Below, piece after piece: positions 28,106 through 38,422 of a stretch of 64,000 nt of DNA. How positions within the stretch are numbered: position 1 is the stretch's first letter; each line of letters begins with the position of its first letter. The notes below the pieces were generated by a model, which was given only the letters and a program-made list of their open reading frames with translations, did not search any database and was not told where the DNA came from. Position numbers and translations under genes: made by a program. Source of the DNA: Ehrlichia japonica (lineage in GTDB: Bacteria > Pseudomonadota > Alphaproteobacteria > Rickettsiales > Anaplasmataceae); the NCBI RefSeq assembly GCF_000632845.1, contig NZ_CP007474.1, forward strand, positions 496,001 to 560,000, in the 5' to 3' direction.

Positions 28106-28837
28106 TTATATTTTCTCTGTTTGAATATATTGTGAATGTTTTATAAATCCTAATCCTACTAGATATATTTCTGATGAATCTTTTCTGCTTGCTTTTGGCT
28201 TAAAGTACTTTACATATTTAAAATGAGCTTTCATTGATTGGTAGAATTCTTTTTCATATTCTCCTTGTAAGATTTTAGTAATAAATACCCCATTTTCACG
28301 TGCAAATTTTATAGTAATGTCAAGAGATATTTCACATAAATTAATGATATTAGCATGATCAACTTGTTTATTTCCACAGGCCTTTGGTGCCATATCAGAC
28401 AATATTACATCGAATTTTTTATCATGAAATTTAGTATTTAAGAGCTCTATATCATTAATAATATCACACTGAATGAATATCACATTAGAAATCCTATCCA
28501 TGTCTTGGATGTCAACGGCAAATACTGAATTATTATTACTATGTAATACCTTCTGAACTGCAACCTGTGACCACCCACCAGGAGATGACCCGAGGTCTAA
28601 TACGTATTGTCCTTTTTTAAATATAGAAAACTTATTGTCTATTTCTATCAACTTAAATGCAGATCTAGACCTGTAACCATGCTTTTTTGCTAGTGAAACA
28701 TAAGGATCATTTAGTTGTCTATGCAACCACCGTGTAGAGGAAATCTTACGTCCTTTAGCAGTTTTTACAATAGTAGATATATAATTTACATTTATTATAT
28801 TAAAGTAATATGATAAATTATTTTTGTTTAATGACAA
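28106..28837 (-). CDS. rlmE: 23S rRNA 2'-O-methyltransferase RlmE (FtsJ/RrmJ)
   Basis: Methylates the 2'-OH of U2552 in the 23S A loop late in 50S assembly. The SAM-binding motif [15 protein letters not shown], the acidic [10 protein letters not shown] with the catalytic Asp, and the lysines of the K-D-K-E set ([21 protein letters not shown]) are present. At 243 residues it is longer than E. coli RlmE (~209) because 23-24 residues precede the conserved [14 protein letters not shown]. No ATG, GTG or TTG lies between the start given and that motif, so either the extension is real or a rare start codon is used. Confidence 0.93.
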   Translation of the reverse strand: MSLNKNNLSYYFNIINVNYISTIVKTAKGRKISSTRWLHRQLNDPYVSLAKKHGYRSRSAFKLIEIDNKFSIFKKGQYVLDLGSSPGGWSQVAVQKVLHSNNNSVFAVDIQDMDRISNVIFIQCDIINDIELLNTKFHDKKFDVILSDMAPKACGNKQVDHANIINLCEISLDITIKFARENGVFITKILQGEYEKEFYQSMKAHFKYVKYFKPKASRKDSSEIYLVGLGFIKHSQYIQTEKI

Positions 28838-28892
28838 GAATTATTTTATTGATATAATTTATATTTTTGATACGATTACGTGTGATCCTTTA

Positions 28893-28969
28893 CGGAGCGT
28901 GGCGCAGCCTGGTAGCGTACTTGGTTTGGGACCAAGTGGTCGAGAGTTCAAATCTCTCCGCTCCGACCA
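28893..28969 (+). tRNA. tRNA-Pro (anticodon TGG)
   Basis: A complete 77-base cloverleaf. The acceptor stem is CGGAGCG with CGCTCCG, the D arm is GCGCAGCCTGGTAGCGT, the anticodon stem is CTTGG/CCAAG with loop TTTGGGA (anticodon TGG at 28927-28929), and the T arm is GAGAG-TTCAAAT-CTCTC. A discriminator A and encoded CCA follow (28966-28969). It stands alone between the divergent rlmE and the His-rich protein gene. Confidence 0.97.
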
Positions 28970-29191
28970 TTAGTATGTTATGCTTTAATCGTAAAACTTA
29001 AATCATTTTATACATTCTGAAGAGCTTCTAGTTTGTGCTTTGATTATATGGTAGCATTATATATATGCTGTAATGAAGTTACCTGCTTATAATGGCATAA
29101 TCTTTAGGAAATTACATAATATCACTACTAGATCATAAACTATATTTAGATAAGATAAATTATACATATTATGGCATTATTCTCTTTGAGA

Positions 29192-29755
29192 TCAATGAAA
29201 ATTATGATCATACTGACTTTGTTGAGATGTAGTAGGACTAGGACTAGGAGAACGATCGTGATGATATTCAGGTTCTTGTTGTAGTGGATTATGATCTACA
29301 TTATCTAGTCCATGACCTGCAGCATCAGCAACTTCTTGGTTAGCATGAGGATAGTCATCATGATCATATGGGTTATCATGATGTGTAGCGTGTATGCCGT
29401 CTCCATCATTTTCTCCACTGGCAGCTGTTGCAGCTTCACCCCCGCCACCTTCGCCAGAAGCACCTTCTGGTTGTGGTTCTGGTAGCAGTTTTGGTAATCC
29501 AAAGATATTTTTTCTCATTTCAGATCCAAATGCTACTGTAGTTGGTAATTGTGCTCCTAAGCATGTAACTGAAACAATTATATTCCCAGTGGTGCTATCG
29601 AGGAAACATGGTACATTTTTGTAAAACCAAGCAAGAAATACAAAAATAGAAAGTGCATTTTCTTCTTCTTCTCCATGGCCACTACTGGCATGTTGTTGAT
29701 GTAGGTAAGACTGTAGTGCGGATACATTTATTCCACCGCCTTCATTTCCTTCCAT
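29192..29755 (-). CDS. unknown His-rich, low-complexity protein
   Basis: I do not recognise this 187-residue protein. The first ~30 residues are Gly/Gln/His/Glu-rich. A central hydrophobic part (about 33-78) contains NALSIFVFLAWFYKNVPCF and VSVTCLGAQL, which could be two membrane segments or a small folded core with two cysteines. Residues from about 90 are Pro/Gly/Glu-rich, then highly His/Asp-rich (11 histidines in the last 70 residues, for example HHDNPYDHDDYPH), and end in SPSPSPTTSQQ. The tail looks disordered and could bind metal. Base composition of the tail is GC-richer than its surroundings. A secreted effector is possible but unproven. Confidence 0.6.
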   Translation of the reverse strand: MEGNEGGGINVSALQSYLHQQHASSGHGEEEENALSIFVFLAWFYKNVPCFLDSTTGNIIVSVTCLGAQLPTTVAFGSEMRKNIFGLPKLLPEPQPEGASGEGGGGEAATAASGENDGDGIHATHHDNPYDHDDYPHANQEVADAAGHGLDNVDHNPLQQEPEYHHDRSPSPSPTTSQQSQYDHNFH

Positions 29756-29998
29756 AAATTAATTACTGTATAAAATATGATAATCTATATTATATTGTAT
29801 AATTGTAAATATATTTTTAAATATGTATTGCTTGAATTTAATGAAACTAGGTGATTGTTATTTATTAATATGTAAAAAATGAAATTTTACTGTAGGATTA
29901 ATATCTTATGTAATATATATAAGGTATTGGTGAGTTATTGTTCGTAACAATCAATAAATGAATATTTTGGATTAGTTGATAAAAATCAAAGACATTGT

Positions 29999-30745
29999 TT
30001 AATCTTGTAAATCTATAAGTTTTATTATTTCTTCTCTATATTTTATTAAAATTGTGTTTTGTTTTATAAGAAAGTGTTTTTTAAAAAAATATCCTAATAC
30101 ATTTAAGCTTGATTTGAACTCTGTTTTAGAGAATTTGTATGCACAGTTATTATACACGTCATGTAATAATCGTGGTAAGGGTAATAGATTTTTTTTATAC
30201 GGTAATCCAACAATTTTCGATATTGCTTTTCCAGTTTTTGGAGAAATAAAAGTTAAATTCTCATTTGTATTATTTACAGTACATCGTGATAGATCTAATC
30301 CGAATCCTAGTTCTGATAGTAGAGTTAATTCTAATCTAAGATATTTTGTCTGCCAGTTAATATCCTTAATTTGTATTGAATTGATAAAAATATCTAAACA
30401 ATTATAAATGGCATAATTTTCTTCATTCTCTGGTAATACTTGATCTAGTGTAAAAGTCAAAAAAGCTATACACATTGTTTTGAGATTATCCTGTATATAG
30501 TGGTATAAAGTGGATTTAATTAATTCATATTTAAAATAGCCTAGATTACTTATTAATCTTGAGCTCCATGTTACGTTGACGTAATCTCCTATTTGTAATC
30601 TGTGAGTTGTTTTTTTTAGGTACTTTGCTAATCCTTTTTTTAAGCCATGTTTTTGAGTGAATATGGAAATTATGATTTGATCATCACCATATTTTCTTAT
30701 TGCAATTACTATTCCTTGGTCTTGCCACCTCACACTAAAACTCAT
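29999..30745 (-). CDS. recO: DNA repair protein RecO
   Basis: RecO works with RecF/RecR to load RecA on SSB-coated single strands and anneals complementary DNA. The N-terminal OB fold is seen in WQDQGIVIAIRKYGDDQIIISIFTQKHGLKKGLAKYL-like sequence, with the later ELTLLSELGFGLDLSRCTV helix-turn typical of RecO. At 248 residues the length is normal. The zinc-ribbon cysteines found in many homologs are mostly missing (a single Cys in SRCTVN), which is also seen in other RecO proteins. It is divergent from argS. Confidence 0.9.
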   Translation of the reverse strand: MSFSVRWQDQGIVIAIRKYGDDQIIISIFTQKHGLKKGLAKYLKKTTHRLQIGDYVNVTWSSRLISNLGYFKYELIKSTLYHYIQDNLKTMCIAFLTFTLDQVLPENEENYAIYNCLDIFINSIQIKDINWQTKYLRLELTLLSELGFGLDLSRCTVNNTNENLTFISPKTGKAISKIVGLPYKKNLLPLPRLLHDVYNNCAYKFSKTEFKSSLNVLGYFFKKHFLIKQNTILIKYREEIIKLIDLQD

Positions 30746-31104
30746 TTTATAGTAGCTGATATACTATCATACAATGAAAATAAAATTGGAAAATATATAT
30801 ATGTTGCTTGTGTATTAGGCAGTAATTGTTTTACTTGATTGCTGCTAAATATTGTGTGTGTAATTAAGATTTAATGTTGATATTGAGCTGGTTTTATAAA
30901 TTATATCTCAATTAGTATAAAAATATAAAATAATTTGTCTATTATTACTAATATTTGTAGTAAATCATTTTTTTATATTATTAATAAATTATTTGATAGG
31001 TATTTAATTATAAACATTATAAATTAATAAATATTGTATTGGCTTCTTTTCAATATTGATGGAAAACTGTATAATACAATGAAAATTATGAGAGATTACT
31101 ATAA
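30746..31104. other. divergent recO-argS intergenic region
   Basis: 359 bases between the starts of recO (minus) and argS (plus). No gene is seen. A candidate argS promoter is at 31047-31075. Confidence 0.4.
31047..31075 (+). promoter_or_regulatory. putative promoter for argS
   Basis: A perfect TATAAT (31070-31075) lies 29 bases before the argS ATG. TTTTCA (31047-31052) is the -35 at 17 bases and matches the consensus at four of six positions. Confidence 0.4.
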
Positions 31105-32835
31105 ATGAACTTAATTAATACCATTAGAAATTGTATAATAGAAAAATTGCATATATTAAACGATAAGAAATTAATAGTAATAGATGATATTCTATTAAGT
31201 AAGTTAATAGTCGATTATCCTAATAATCATGATCATGGAGATTTATATACCAATGCAGCTTTAATTTTAGGTAATCATGTAAAAAAAAATCCACTAGATA
31301 TAGCAGAAATTTTGCTGTGTGAATTTTCTAATATTAAGGAAATATCTAATATCAGTATTGTAAAGCCAGGTTTTATTAATTTTAATATTTCTTTTTGTAT
31401 TTGGTATGAAATTATAGTTTCTATTAACATGTTAAAAGAGGATTTTGCTAATGTTAATATAGGAAACGGACAGAAAGTTAATGTAGAATTTGTTTCTGCT
31501 AATCCTACTGGCCCGATGCATGTTGGACATGCTCGTGGTGCTATATTTGGTGATGTATTAGCAAATTTATTGGAAAAGGTAGGATATCAAGTTGTTAGAG
31601 AATATTATATTAATGATGCTGGTACGCAAATAGATGTATTGGTTGAGTCTGTATATTTGAGATATAAAGAAGCTGCAGGTCAGGATATTGTGATAAGTAG
31701 TGGATTATATCCAGGATTGTATTTAAAAAAAATAGGACAGCTTCTATATGAAAAATATGGTACAGATTTATTAGAGATGAGCTCTAGTAATAAGATGGAG
31801 ATTATACGTGATGTATCTCTCAAATACCTTATGAATCTTATAAAGGAAGACCTTGCATTATTGGGAATTAAGCATGATGTGTTTACCTCGGAGGCAGAGT
31901 TATTAAAAAATAATGTTATAGAAAAATGTGTGAGACTCTTAGAAGATAAACAATTGATATACTATGGGGTTTTGGATCACCCAAAAGGGATGGAGAATCA
32001 AAATTGGAAGCCTAGAACACAAATGTTGTTTAAGTCTACTGATTTTGGAGACGATGTAGATAGAGCTTTACAGAAAGTTGATGGTAGTTGGACTTATTTT
32101 GCAAGTGATATAGCATATCATTTTGATAAGATATCACGTGGTTTTCAGCATATGATTTTAGAATTAGGATCTGATCATATTGGTTATGTAAAAAGATTAA
32201 AAGCTGCAGTGAAGGCATTAAGTAATAATAATGCTACTATAGATATAAAGTTACATAATATTGTAAATTTCCTTGATGATGGTATGCAAGTCAAGATGTC
32301 GAAAAGATCTGGTGAGTTTCTAAGTATAAGAGATGTTGTGGAAGAGGTAGGTAGAGATGTAGTCAGATTTATAATGCTGACTCGTAAGAGTGATGTAGTT
32401 TTGGATTTTGATTTTGTTAAAGTTGTTGAACAATCTAAAGATAATCCAATATTTTATGTACAATATGCTCATGCCCGTGTTTATTCATTAATGCGCAATG
32501 TTCCAAACATTTTAGAAATAGAGGATACAGATTTTTCTGTATTATCTTCAAAAGAAGAAATGCTATTGATTAAGTTATTAGCAAAATGGCCGCACGTAGT
32601 TGAAATATCTGCAAAGACCGCAGAGCCACATAGGATAACTTTTTACTTAATAGAAGTTGCAGAAGCATTTCATGTGTTGTGGGGTTACGGAAATAAGAAT
32701 GCAAACCGACGTTTTATTGTAGATAATGATATTAACCTTACATCTGCAAGAATATATTTAGCTAAATCTGTTGCGTACATTATTAGTAGTGGTTTAAAAA
32801 TATTTTCTATACTTCCCTTGAAAGAAATGCACTGA
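31105..32835 (+). CDS. argS: arginyl-tRNA synthetase
   Basis: Class I aminoacyl-tRNA synthetase charging tRNA-Arg. The N-terminal Add1 domain is followed by the signature [16 protein letters not shown] (HVGH at about residues 139-142), and the KMSKS-type loop is [10 protein letters not shown] around residue 395. The C-terminal anticodon-binding domain has [15 protein letters not shown] and ends in [12 protein letters not shown]. Length 576 residues is normal. Confidence 0.97.
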   Translation: MNLINTIRNCIIEKLHILNDKKLIVIDDILLSKLIVDYPNNHDHGDLYTNAALILGNHVKKNPLDIAEILLCEFSNIKEISNISIVKPGFINFNISFCIWYEIIVSINMLKEDFANVNIGNGQKVNVEFVSANPTGPMHVGHARGAIFGDVLANLLEKVGYQVVREYYINDAGTQIDVLVESVYLRYKEAAGQDIVISSGLYPGLYLKKIGQLLYEKYGTDLLEMSSSNKMEIIRDVSLKYLMNLIKEDLALLGIKHDVFTSEAELLKNNVIEKCVRLLEDKQLIYYGVLDHPKGMENQNWKPRTQMLFKSTDFGDDVDRALQKVDGSWTYFASDIAYHFDKISRGFQHMILELGSDHIGYVKRLKAAVKALSNNNATIDIKLHNIVNFLDDGMQVKMSKRSGEFLSIRDVVEEVGRDVVRFIMLTRKSDVVLDFDFVKVVEQSKDNPIFYVQYAHARVYSLMRNVPNILEIEDTDFSVLSSKEEMLLIKLLAKWPHVVEISAKTAEPHRITFYLIEVAEAFHVLWGYGNKNANRRFIVDNDINLTSARIYLAKSVAYIISSGLKIFSILPLKEMH

Positions 32836-32849
32836 TTGTGATAGGGGTT

Positions 32850-32871
32850 ATATATCTTTTTAAAGATATAT
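32850..32871. terminator. A/T-rich perfect hairpin after argS
   Basis: ATATATCTTT (32850-32859) and AAAGATATAT (32862-32871) form a perfect inverted repeat with a 2-base centre, 14 bases after the argS stop. There is no long U-run afterwards. The position favours a terminator or 3'-end stabiliser for argS; ileS converges from the other side and could also use it. Confidence 0.45.
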
Positions 32872-33015
32872 TGATTACATAAAGGTTACTATTTATAATA
32901 GAGTGTATTTTATAAAAACCTCAATGTATTACAATTGTAGTAAAATGTATTATTGTATAAGGTTGTGTTAAAATATCTGATAATACAAGTTTGTAGCTAA
33001 TTTGTGATCATAGGT

Positions 33016-36000
33016 TTAAATCTGTGATTTTTTTAAAAACACAGACACCTCCCTGTCTTTCATTGTATTTTTATAGTATTCTGTAATGTTTTGAATATCT
33101 GTAAGCTCTTTGCACGTAGCCAATGACATAGATAAAGTTTGTTGAATTATATATTGAGACCACATCTTAATAGATTCTTGTACTATATTATCTTTTGTAT
33201 GTATGATGACGTCAATTTTATCAGAGATATTGAATTTATTATCTTTTCTAGAGTGTTGTATTAGTCTTACTATATCTCTTGCGATACCTTCCATTATTAA
33301 ATCATCAGAAAGTTCATGATCTAGTAACACTATACCAAGTAATTTTTGATCTAAATTAATAGTGCATGCAAAGTCATTGTGAATTTTGATAGTTAAAGTA
33401 TATTCGTTATTATTTATGATATAATGTTCTGCTTCTTTTGTACCAAGAAGTAATTGGTTATTTTCTAGTATTTCCCACTTATTATTTTTTAGTAAAGATA
33501 TTAAGGATTTGACTTTATCGGGTATTCTTTTTCCAAGTTCTGGGAAATTTAACTTTAATTGAAACGATGCTACATCAGATATATCAGATTTGAATAATAT
33601 GCTTTTTACATTTATTTCTTCTAATAAAATATTTTGGTATTCTATAGGCAAATTAAGTAAATCCGGGCAATTGTAACTGTATATAACAATTTTATTAAGA
33701 GGTTGTCTAACTCTAATGTTATGGATATTTCTGATAGATAACACATAATTACATATACTTATTGTTAGCTTCATGTATTGGGTATTTTGTTGATCTTTAT
33801 CATTCAATATGAAATTGCTCATATTTGGCAGTGATGATAAATGTACAGACTCTTCCTTTTGGAAGTTTAGTTTTTGCCAGATTGCCTCAGTAATGATAGG
33901 TAGAAATGGGGCAGAAATTTTTATTATGTAATATATAACGGTATATAATGTATTATAAGCATCTATTTTATCTTGATTGATTTCTGATGACCAAAATCGG
34001 GTTCTACATCTTCTAATATACCAATTGTTTAATATTTCAAAAAACTGAGTGATGTTGCTACATGCTAATTTTATGTTATATCCAAAATTATTAGAAGATT
34101 TATCTAATTCTTCCATAGCATTAAATATGGACTGTATAGTACTGATACATTCACATATTATGTATCTATCCATAATGTTATTTACTCCATTGAGATCTAT
34201 AATAATTTCTGCTTTTATTTTGTCTATATTTGCATAAATAGTAAAGAAATTATAACTATTCCATATTGGTTTTATCACATTACGGAGTACGTCTCTTACC
34301 ATTACTCCGTCTTTGTCTAGTAATAGATCTCCACCGTAGGATACTGTATGTGATAACATTAGGAATCGCATGGCATCTGAGCCATATTGCTTAAATAGTT
34401 CCATTGGATCAGCATAATTATTAAGTCTTTTAGATAATTTTTGTCCTTGAGTATCTAATACTACGCCATGACATATGCAATTTGTAAATGGAGGCTTATC
34501 AAATAATGCTGTGGATAATATAAATAATGTGTAAAACCATCCTCTGGTTTGTGCTATATATTCAGTAATAAAGTCTGCTGGTAAATAGTTCTTGAAGAAT
34601 TCTTTGTTTTCAAATGGATAATGCAGTTGTGCATAAGGCATTGATCCAGATTCAAACCAGCAATCAAATACGTCATTAACACGTCTCATCATTGATTTTC
34701 CAGTTGGATCATCTGGATTAGGGCGTACTAAATTATCGATATATGGACGGTGTAAATTGTTTATACATGATATATCAAAGTCTTCTTCTAGTGCTCTTAC
34801 ATTGTCAAATACTTTTTTTATTGACCCATATACATCGATTCTTGGGTAATTAGGATTGTCTGATTTCCAGACTGGCAAAGGAGTGCCCCAAAATCTATTA
34901 CGGGATATTGCCCAATCTTTAGCGTTTTCAATCCATTTGCCAAATTGTCCGCTGCGTATGTGATAAGGAATCCAATTTATGGTTTTGTTAAGTTCTAGCA
35001 TCCTGTTTTTTATTTTTGTAACTTCAACGTACCAAGATGACATTGCTCTATATATTAGTGGAGTATCTGTACGCCAACAGTGTGGGTAATTATGTAAATA
35101 TTGATCTGTCTTAAAATAAAAATTTTTTTGTTTTAATATAGTAATAATTTGATCATTTGTATCAAATACATGCATGTTTGCAAAATCTGAAATCTTATCA
35201 GTAAACTTTGCTCCGTCATCTATAGGACAAATGATTGATAATAAATTAGACGTACCTCTATCAACATTTGGAATGCCTTGCTTTTGACACAAGATAAAGT
35301 CATCTTCTCCGAACCCTGGGGCAATATGTACTATTCCAGTGCCTTCTCCTTCTACTACAAAGTCTGCTGTTAGAATTTTAAATGCATTTTCAACGTCAAT
35401 GAAATATTCAAATAGAGGTTTATAATGCAAATTTTCTAAATTAATATACGAAATATTTTTGCTATATAATTGGTATTCTACTTTATTTTTTTTGCAATGC
35501 TCTTGAAAGATTTTTAAATATCCTTCAGCAAAAATAAACATCTCTTGATTGACAATAGCTCCACAGTATTTAATATTTTCGCTTATAGCTAAAGCAAGGT
35601 TACAAGGTAAAGTCCATGGAGTAGTAGTCCAAACTAATATTTTATAGGTTTTAATATTTTCTATTATGAGAAATTTAGGATTTTCTAATAATTCGAATGC
35701 TACGGTCACAGTTTTACTTGTTTTTTGTCTGTATGCATTGTCCATCCTAGTTTCAAAGTTTGATAATGGTGTTTGACATGCCCAACTATATGGTACTATT
35801 TTTATGGATTCATATATTAATCCCTTGTTCCATAATTCATGGAATGACCACATTATTGATTCCATAAAAGGTAAATCCATGGTTTTGTAGTCATTTTCAA
35901 AATCTACCCATCGTGCTTGTCTGTCTACATATTGTTGCCATTCTTTTGAAAATTTCATTACAGAGTTCCGGCAATGGTTGTTAAATTTTTCTATACCAAA

Positions 36001-36339
36001 TTTTTCAATTGCTAACTTTCCTGATATTCCTAATTCTTTTTCTGATAACATTTCAGCGGGTAATCCATGGCAATCCCACCCAAATCTTCTCTCAACTTTG
36101 AATCCTGCCATTGTTTTATAACGAGCTACAGTATCTTTAATAAATCCAGTGAGCAAATGCCCGTAATGAGGCAATCCATTTGCAAATGGTGGTCCATCAT
36201 AAAATATAAATCTTTTGTTTTCGTCTCGATTATCTACAGATTTTTTGAAAATATTATTTTCTTTCCAAAATTTTAATATATCTTCTTCTATTGATGGGAA
36301 ATTGGGTTCTCCTATTGATTGTGAGTAATATTCTGTCAT
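33016..36339 (-). CDS. ileS: isoleucyl-tRNA synthetase, long eukaryote-like (type 2) form
   Basis: Charges tRNA-Ile and edits valine. HIGH is HYGH within ANGLPHYGHLLTG (residues 58-61), the editing domain includes TTPWTLPCNLALA, and the KMSKS loop is KLSKRLNNYADP (about residue 633). It is 1107 residues, against about 940 for E. coli IleS. The HYGH and KLSKRLNNY variants and the long C-terminus match the IleS2 clade shared with eukaryotes and with mupirocin-insensitive enzymes; from memory, Rickettsiales carry this type. Monocistronic on the minus strand, convergent with argS. Confidence 0.95.
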   Translation of the reverse strand: MTEYYSQSIGEPNFPSIEEDILKFWKENNIFKKSVDNRDENKRFIFYDGPPFANGLPHYGHLLTGFIKDTVARYKTMAGFKVERRFGWDCHGLPAEMLSEKELGISGKLAIEKFGIEKFNNHCRNSVMKFSKEWQQYVDRQARWVDFENDYKTMDLPFMESIMWSFHELWNKGLIYESIKIVPYSWACQTPLSNFETRMDNAYRQKTSKTVTVAFELLENPKFLIIENIKTYKILVWTTTPWTLPCNLALAISENIKYCGAIVNQEMFIFAEGYLKIFQEHCKKNKVEYQLYSKNISYINLENLHYKPLFEYFIDVENAFKILTADFVVEGEGTGIVHIAPGFGEDDFILCQKQGIPNVDRGTSNLLSIICPIDDGAKFTDKISDFANMHVFDTNDQIITILKQKNFYFKTDQYLHNYPHCWRTDTPLIYRAMSSWYVEVTKIKNRMLELNKTINWIPYHIRSGQFGKWIENAKDWAISRNRFWGTPLPVWKSDNPNYPRIDVYGSIKKVFDNVRALEEDFDISCINNLHRPYIDNLVRPNPDDPTGKSMMRRVNDVFDCWFESGSMPYAQLHYPFENKEFFKNYLPADFITEYIAQTRGWFYTLFILSTALFDKPPFTNCICHGVVLDTQGQKLSKRLNNYADPMELFKQYGSDAMRFLMLSHTVSYGGDLLLDKDGVMVRDVLRNVIKPIWNSYNFFTIYANIDKIKAEIIIDLNGVNNIMDRYIICECISTIQSIFNAMEELDKSSNNFGYNIKLACSNITQFFEILNNWYIRRCRTRFWSSEINQDKIDAYNTLYTVIYYIIKISAPFLPIITEAIWQKLNFQKEESVHLSSLPNMSNFILNDKDQQNTQYMKLTISICNYVLSIRNIHNIRVRQPLNKIVIYSYNCPDLLNLPIEYQNILLEEINVKSILFKSDISDVASFQLKLNFPELGKRIPDKVKSLISLLKNNKWEILENNQLLLGTKEAEHYIINNNEYTLTIKIHNDFACTINLDQKLLGIVLLDHELSDDLIMEGIARDIVRLIQHSRKDNKFNISDKIDVIIHTKDNIVQESIKMWSQYIIQQTLSMSLATCKELTDIQNITEYYKNTMKDREVSVFLKKSQI

Positions 36340-36484
36340 AGTGTTTATTATTTAGTATAGATGTTTTACTATACACATATTTATTCAAGCTGCAATCACA
36401 GTTCTATTAAAATATGTAAAAATTATTGACTCTTGTTAATATTCATAGCATTGTTTTAAAAAATTAATTCATATTGAGGAGCTT

Positions 36485-36928
36485 ATGACAGTGGAAATAG
36501 GAGATGATGCACCATATTTTAAGAATCTTGATACCTATAAAGGTAATAAGAATATAGTATTATACTTTTATCCAAAAGATGATACTCCTGGTTGTACGAG
36601 AGAGGCAAAAGATTTTCAAGAAGCAATGAATGATTTTGCTGATTTAAGTACCGTTATAATTGGTGTGTCTAAGGATAATGAGAAATCTCATGAGAATTTT
36701 AAGAAGAAGCATAGTCTGTTATTCGAACTGATATCTGATGAAAATTCTGAGTTATCAGAGCAATATGGTGTTTGGGTGGAAAAGAATATGTTTGGAAAAT
36801 CTTATATGGGTATAGACCGTTCTACATTTCTAATAGATAAACATGGAAAAATAAGAAAAATTTGGCGGAATGTAAAAGTTGCTGGACATGTTGAGAACGT
36901 TCTTGAGATAATAAGGGAGATAATGTAA
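36485..36928 (+). CDS. bcp: thioredoxin-dependent peroxiredoxin (BCP/PrxQ family)
   Basis: Reduces hydrogen peroxide and organic peroxides in the cytosol. The active-site motif DDTPGCTREAKDFQ places the peroxidatic cysteine at about residue 37; many homologs have a resolving Cys five residues later, but this one has Lys there, so it is likely a one-Cys or atypical type. The later Arg of the active site is in GIDRSTFLIDKHGKI. Length 147 residues is normal. AGGAG (36476-36480) is 4 bases before the ATG. rsmE begins 15 bases downstream. Confidence 0.93.
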   Translation: MTVEIGDDAPYFKNLDTYKGNKNIVLYFYPKDDTPGCTREAKDFQEAMNDFADLSTVIIGVSKDNEKSHENFKKKHSLLFELISDENSELSEQYGVWVEKNMFGKSYMGIDRSTFLIDKHGKIRKIWRNVKVAGHVENVLEIIREIM

Positions 36929-36943
36929 GTTACTGAATTAGTG

Positions 36944-37666
36944 ATGCAAAAAGAAAGGAAGTTAAACATTAGATTATATGTAACTTGTACTCTTAGAAAA
37001 TGTTCGATTATAACCTTGGATAATCTTGCTTCTCACTATATATGTCATGTAATGCGAGCTACAAGATTTGATAAGATAAAGCTATTTAATGGTCGGGATG
37101 GAGAATGGATAGGTGAAGTATTTGAATTGTCTAATAATACTAAAATTAGAGTAAATAAACTGGTTAGAGAGCAAATTATAACTAAAGATTTAACATTATG
37201 TTTTTCCATTGTAAAAAACACTGTGTTACAAAATGTAATTAGACAAGCTACAGAGATGGGAGTAACATTTATGCAGCCTATTTATACAAAACATATAGCA
37301 ACGAGTAATATAAATTTAGATAAATGCAGAAAGTGGTCTATTGAAGCTGCTGAACAATGTGGAAGGCTTGATATTCCATATATTGCTTCTCCTATTAATT
37401 TTACTGATTTAAAAAATTTGAAGACTAGTGATAACAATTTTATAATTTGCGATGAAACAGGTAAAGGTGATTACCCATCAGAAATTCTAAAAAACAAAAA
37501 TAATATTTATGTCATTATAGGGCCAGAAGGTGGTTTTTCAAATGATGAATTGAATTTTGCATATAGTTTTTGTGATGGTTTATCTTTAGGTACAACAATA
37601 TTAAGAGTTGATACAGCAGTTGTTAGTGCGCTAGCTTATGTAAATGAATATTATGGTATGTTATAG
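36944..37666 (+). CDS. rsmE: 16S rRNA m3U1498 methyltransferase RsmE
   Basis: A SPOUT-fold methyltransferase that modifies U1498 in helix 44 of 16S rRNA. The N-terminal PUA-like part has HVMRATRFDKIKLFNGRDGEWIGE; the knotted SAM site has IIGPEGGFSNDELNFA and SLGTTILRVDTAVVSALA, both typical. About 240 residues. A GTG immediately before the ATG (36941) is an alternative start. It lies between bcp and the formyl-THF cyclo-ligase as a likely three-gene unit. Confidence 0.94.
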   Translation: MQKERKLNIRLYVTCTLRKCSIITLDNLASHYICHVMRATRFDKIKLFNGRDGEWIGEVFELSNNTKIRVNKLVREQIITKDLTLCFSIVKNTVLQNVIRQATEMGVTFMQPIYTKHIATSNINLDKCRKWSIEAAEQCGRLDIPYIASPINFTDLKNLKTSDNNFIICDETGKGDYPSEILKNKNNIYVIIGPEGGFSNDELNFAYSFCDGLSLGTTILRVDTAVVSALAYVNEYYGML

Positions 37667-37670
37667 TGTT

Positions 37671-38192
37671 ATGATTATTAAAGGTATTAGCGATAGGAAA
37701 ACCGAATTGCGTGAAAAATATAGGAAATTAAGAAAGGAAGTACAAGGTAAAAAAGAGGCGTCTTATTCTTTGTTACAAAATTATATTAATAATGTAATAA
37801 TAGAAGAAACATCTATAATTTCTGGATATATCCCTATAGATGGTGAAATTGATGTATTACCATTAATGAATCATTTAATGCAGCAAAAGCATGTCGTGGC
37901 AGTTCCTGTAATAAATCAAAATAGTAAAATATTATTATTTCATCAATGGAATACAGTTAATTCTGTTATTCCAAATATCTTAATAGTACCTCTTATTGCA
38001 TTTGATAAATGTTTGAATAGATTGGGTTTTGGAGGTGGATATTATGACAGTACCATTTCTAAGTTAAGACCGACTTGTAAAGTTATAGGAGTTGCGTACG
38101 ATATACAGTTGTGTGATGTAATACCTATTGAAAGTCATGATGAAATTTTAGATATAGTGATTACAGAAAAGAAAATTTATAAGCACATGTAA
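37671..38192 (+). CDS. 5-formyltetrahydrofolate cyclo-ligase
   Basis: Converts 5-formyl-THF to 5,10-methenyl-THF using ATP. The N-terminal basic ELREKYRKLRKEV, the substrate-loop region IPIDGEIDVLPLMNHL and the ATP-binding LNRLGFGGGYYDSTISKL are diagnostic. I start at the ATG 5 bases after the rsmE stop (173 residues); earlier in-frame ATGs at 37644 and 37653 would overlap rsmE. The upstream gene order suggests translational coupling. Confidence 0.92.
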   Translation: MIIKGISDRKTELREKYRKLRKEVQGKKEASYSLLQNYINNVIIEETSIISGYIPIDGEIDVLPLMNHLMQQKHVVAVPVINQNSKILLFHQWNTVNSVIPNILIVPLIAFDKCLNRLGFGGGYYDSTISKLRPTCKVIGVAYDIQLCDVIPIESHDEILDIVITEKKIYKHM

Positions 38193-38422
38193 TATTATAG
38201 CTGCTTAAGACCTTGTTATTGAATATCAATTTATCTAAAAATTGTTATTAACATATTGAGCTTTGATTTATAATTTATACGTGTATTAGTATATGCAATT
38301 TTTGCGTTTTCTTTTAATATTTTGGTTTGTAAATTGTTTTTTTTTATGAGATATACAGTGTATTATAGTTAATAATGAAGCGAATATATGTGATAAAAAC
38401 ATCTCTTATGTTAAAAGGTTGA

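Noticed and set aside
30647-30838. A 63-codon plus-strand frame overlapping the recO start.
   Set aside because: Most of it is antisense to recO, and it has no features of its own.
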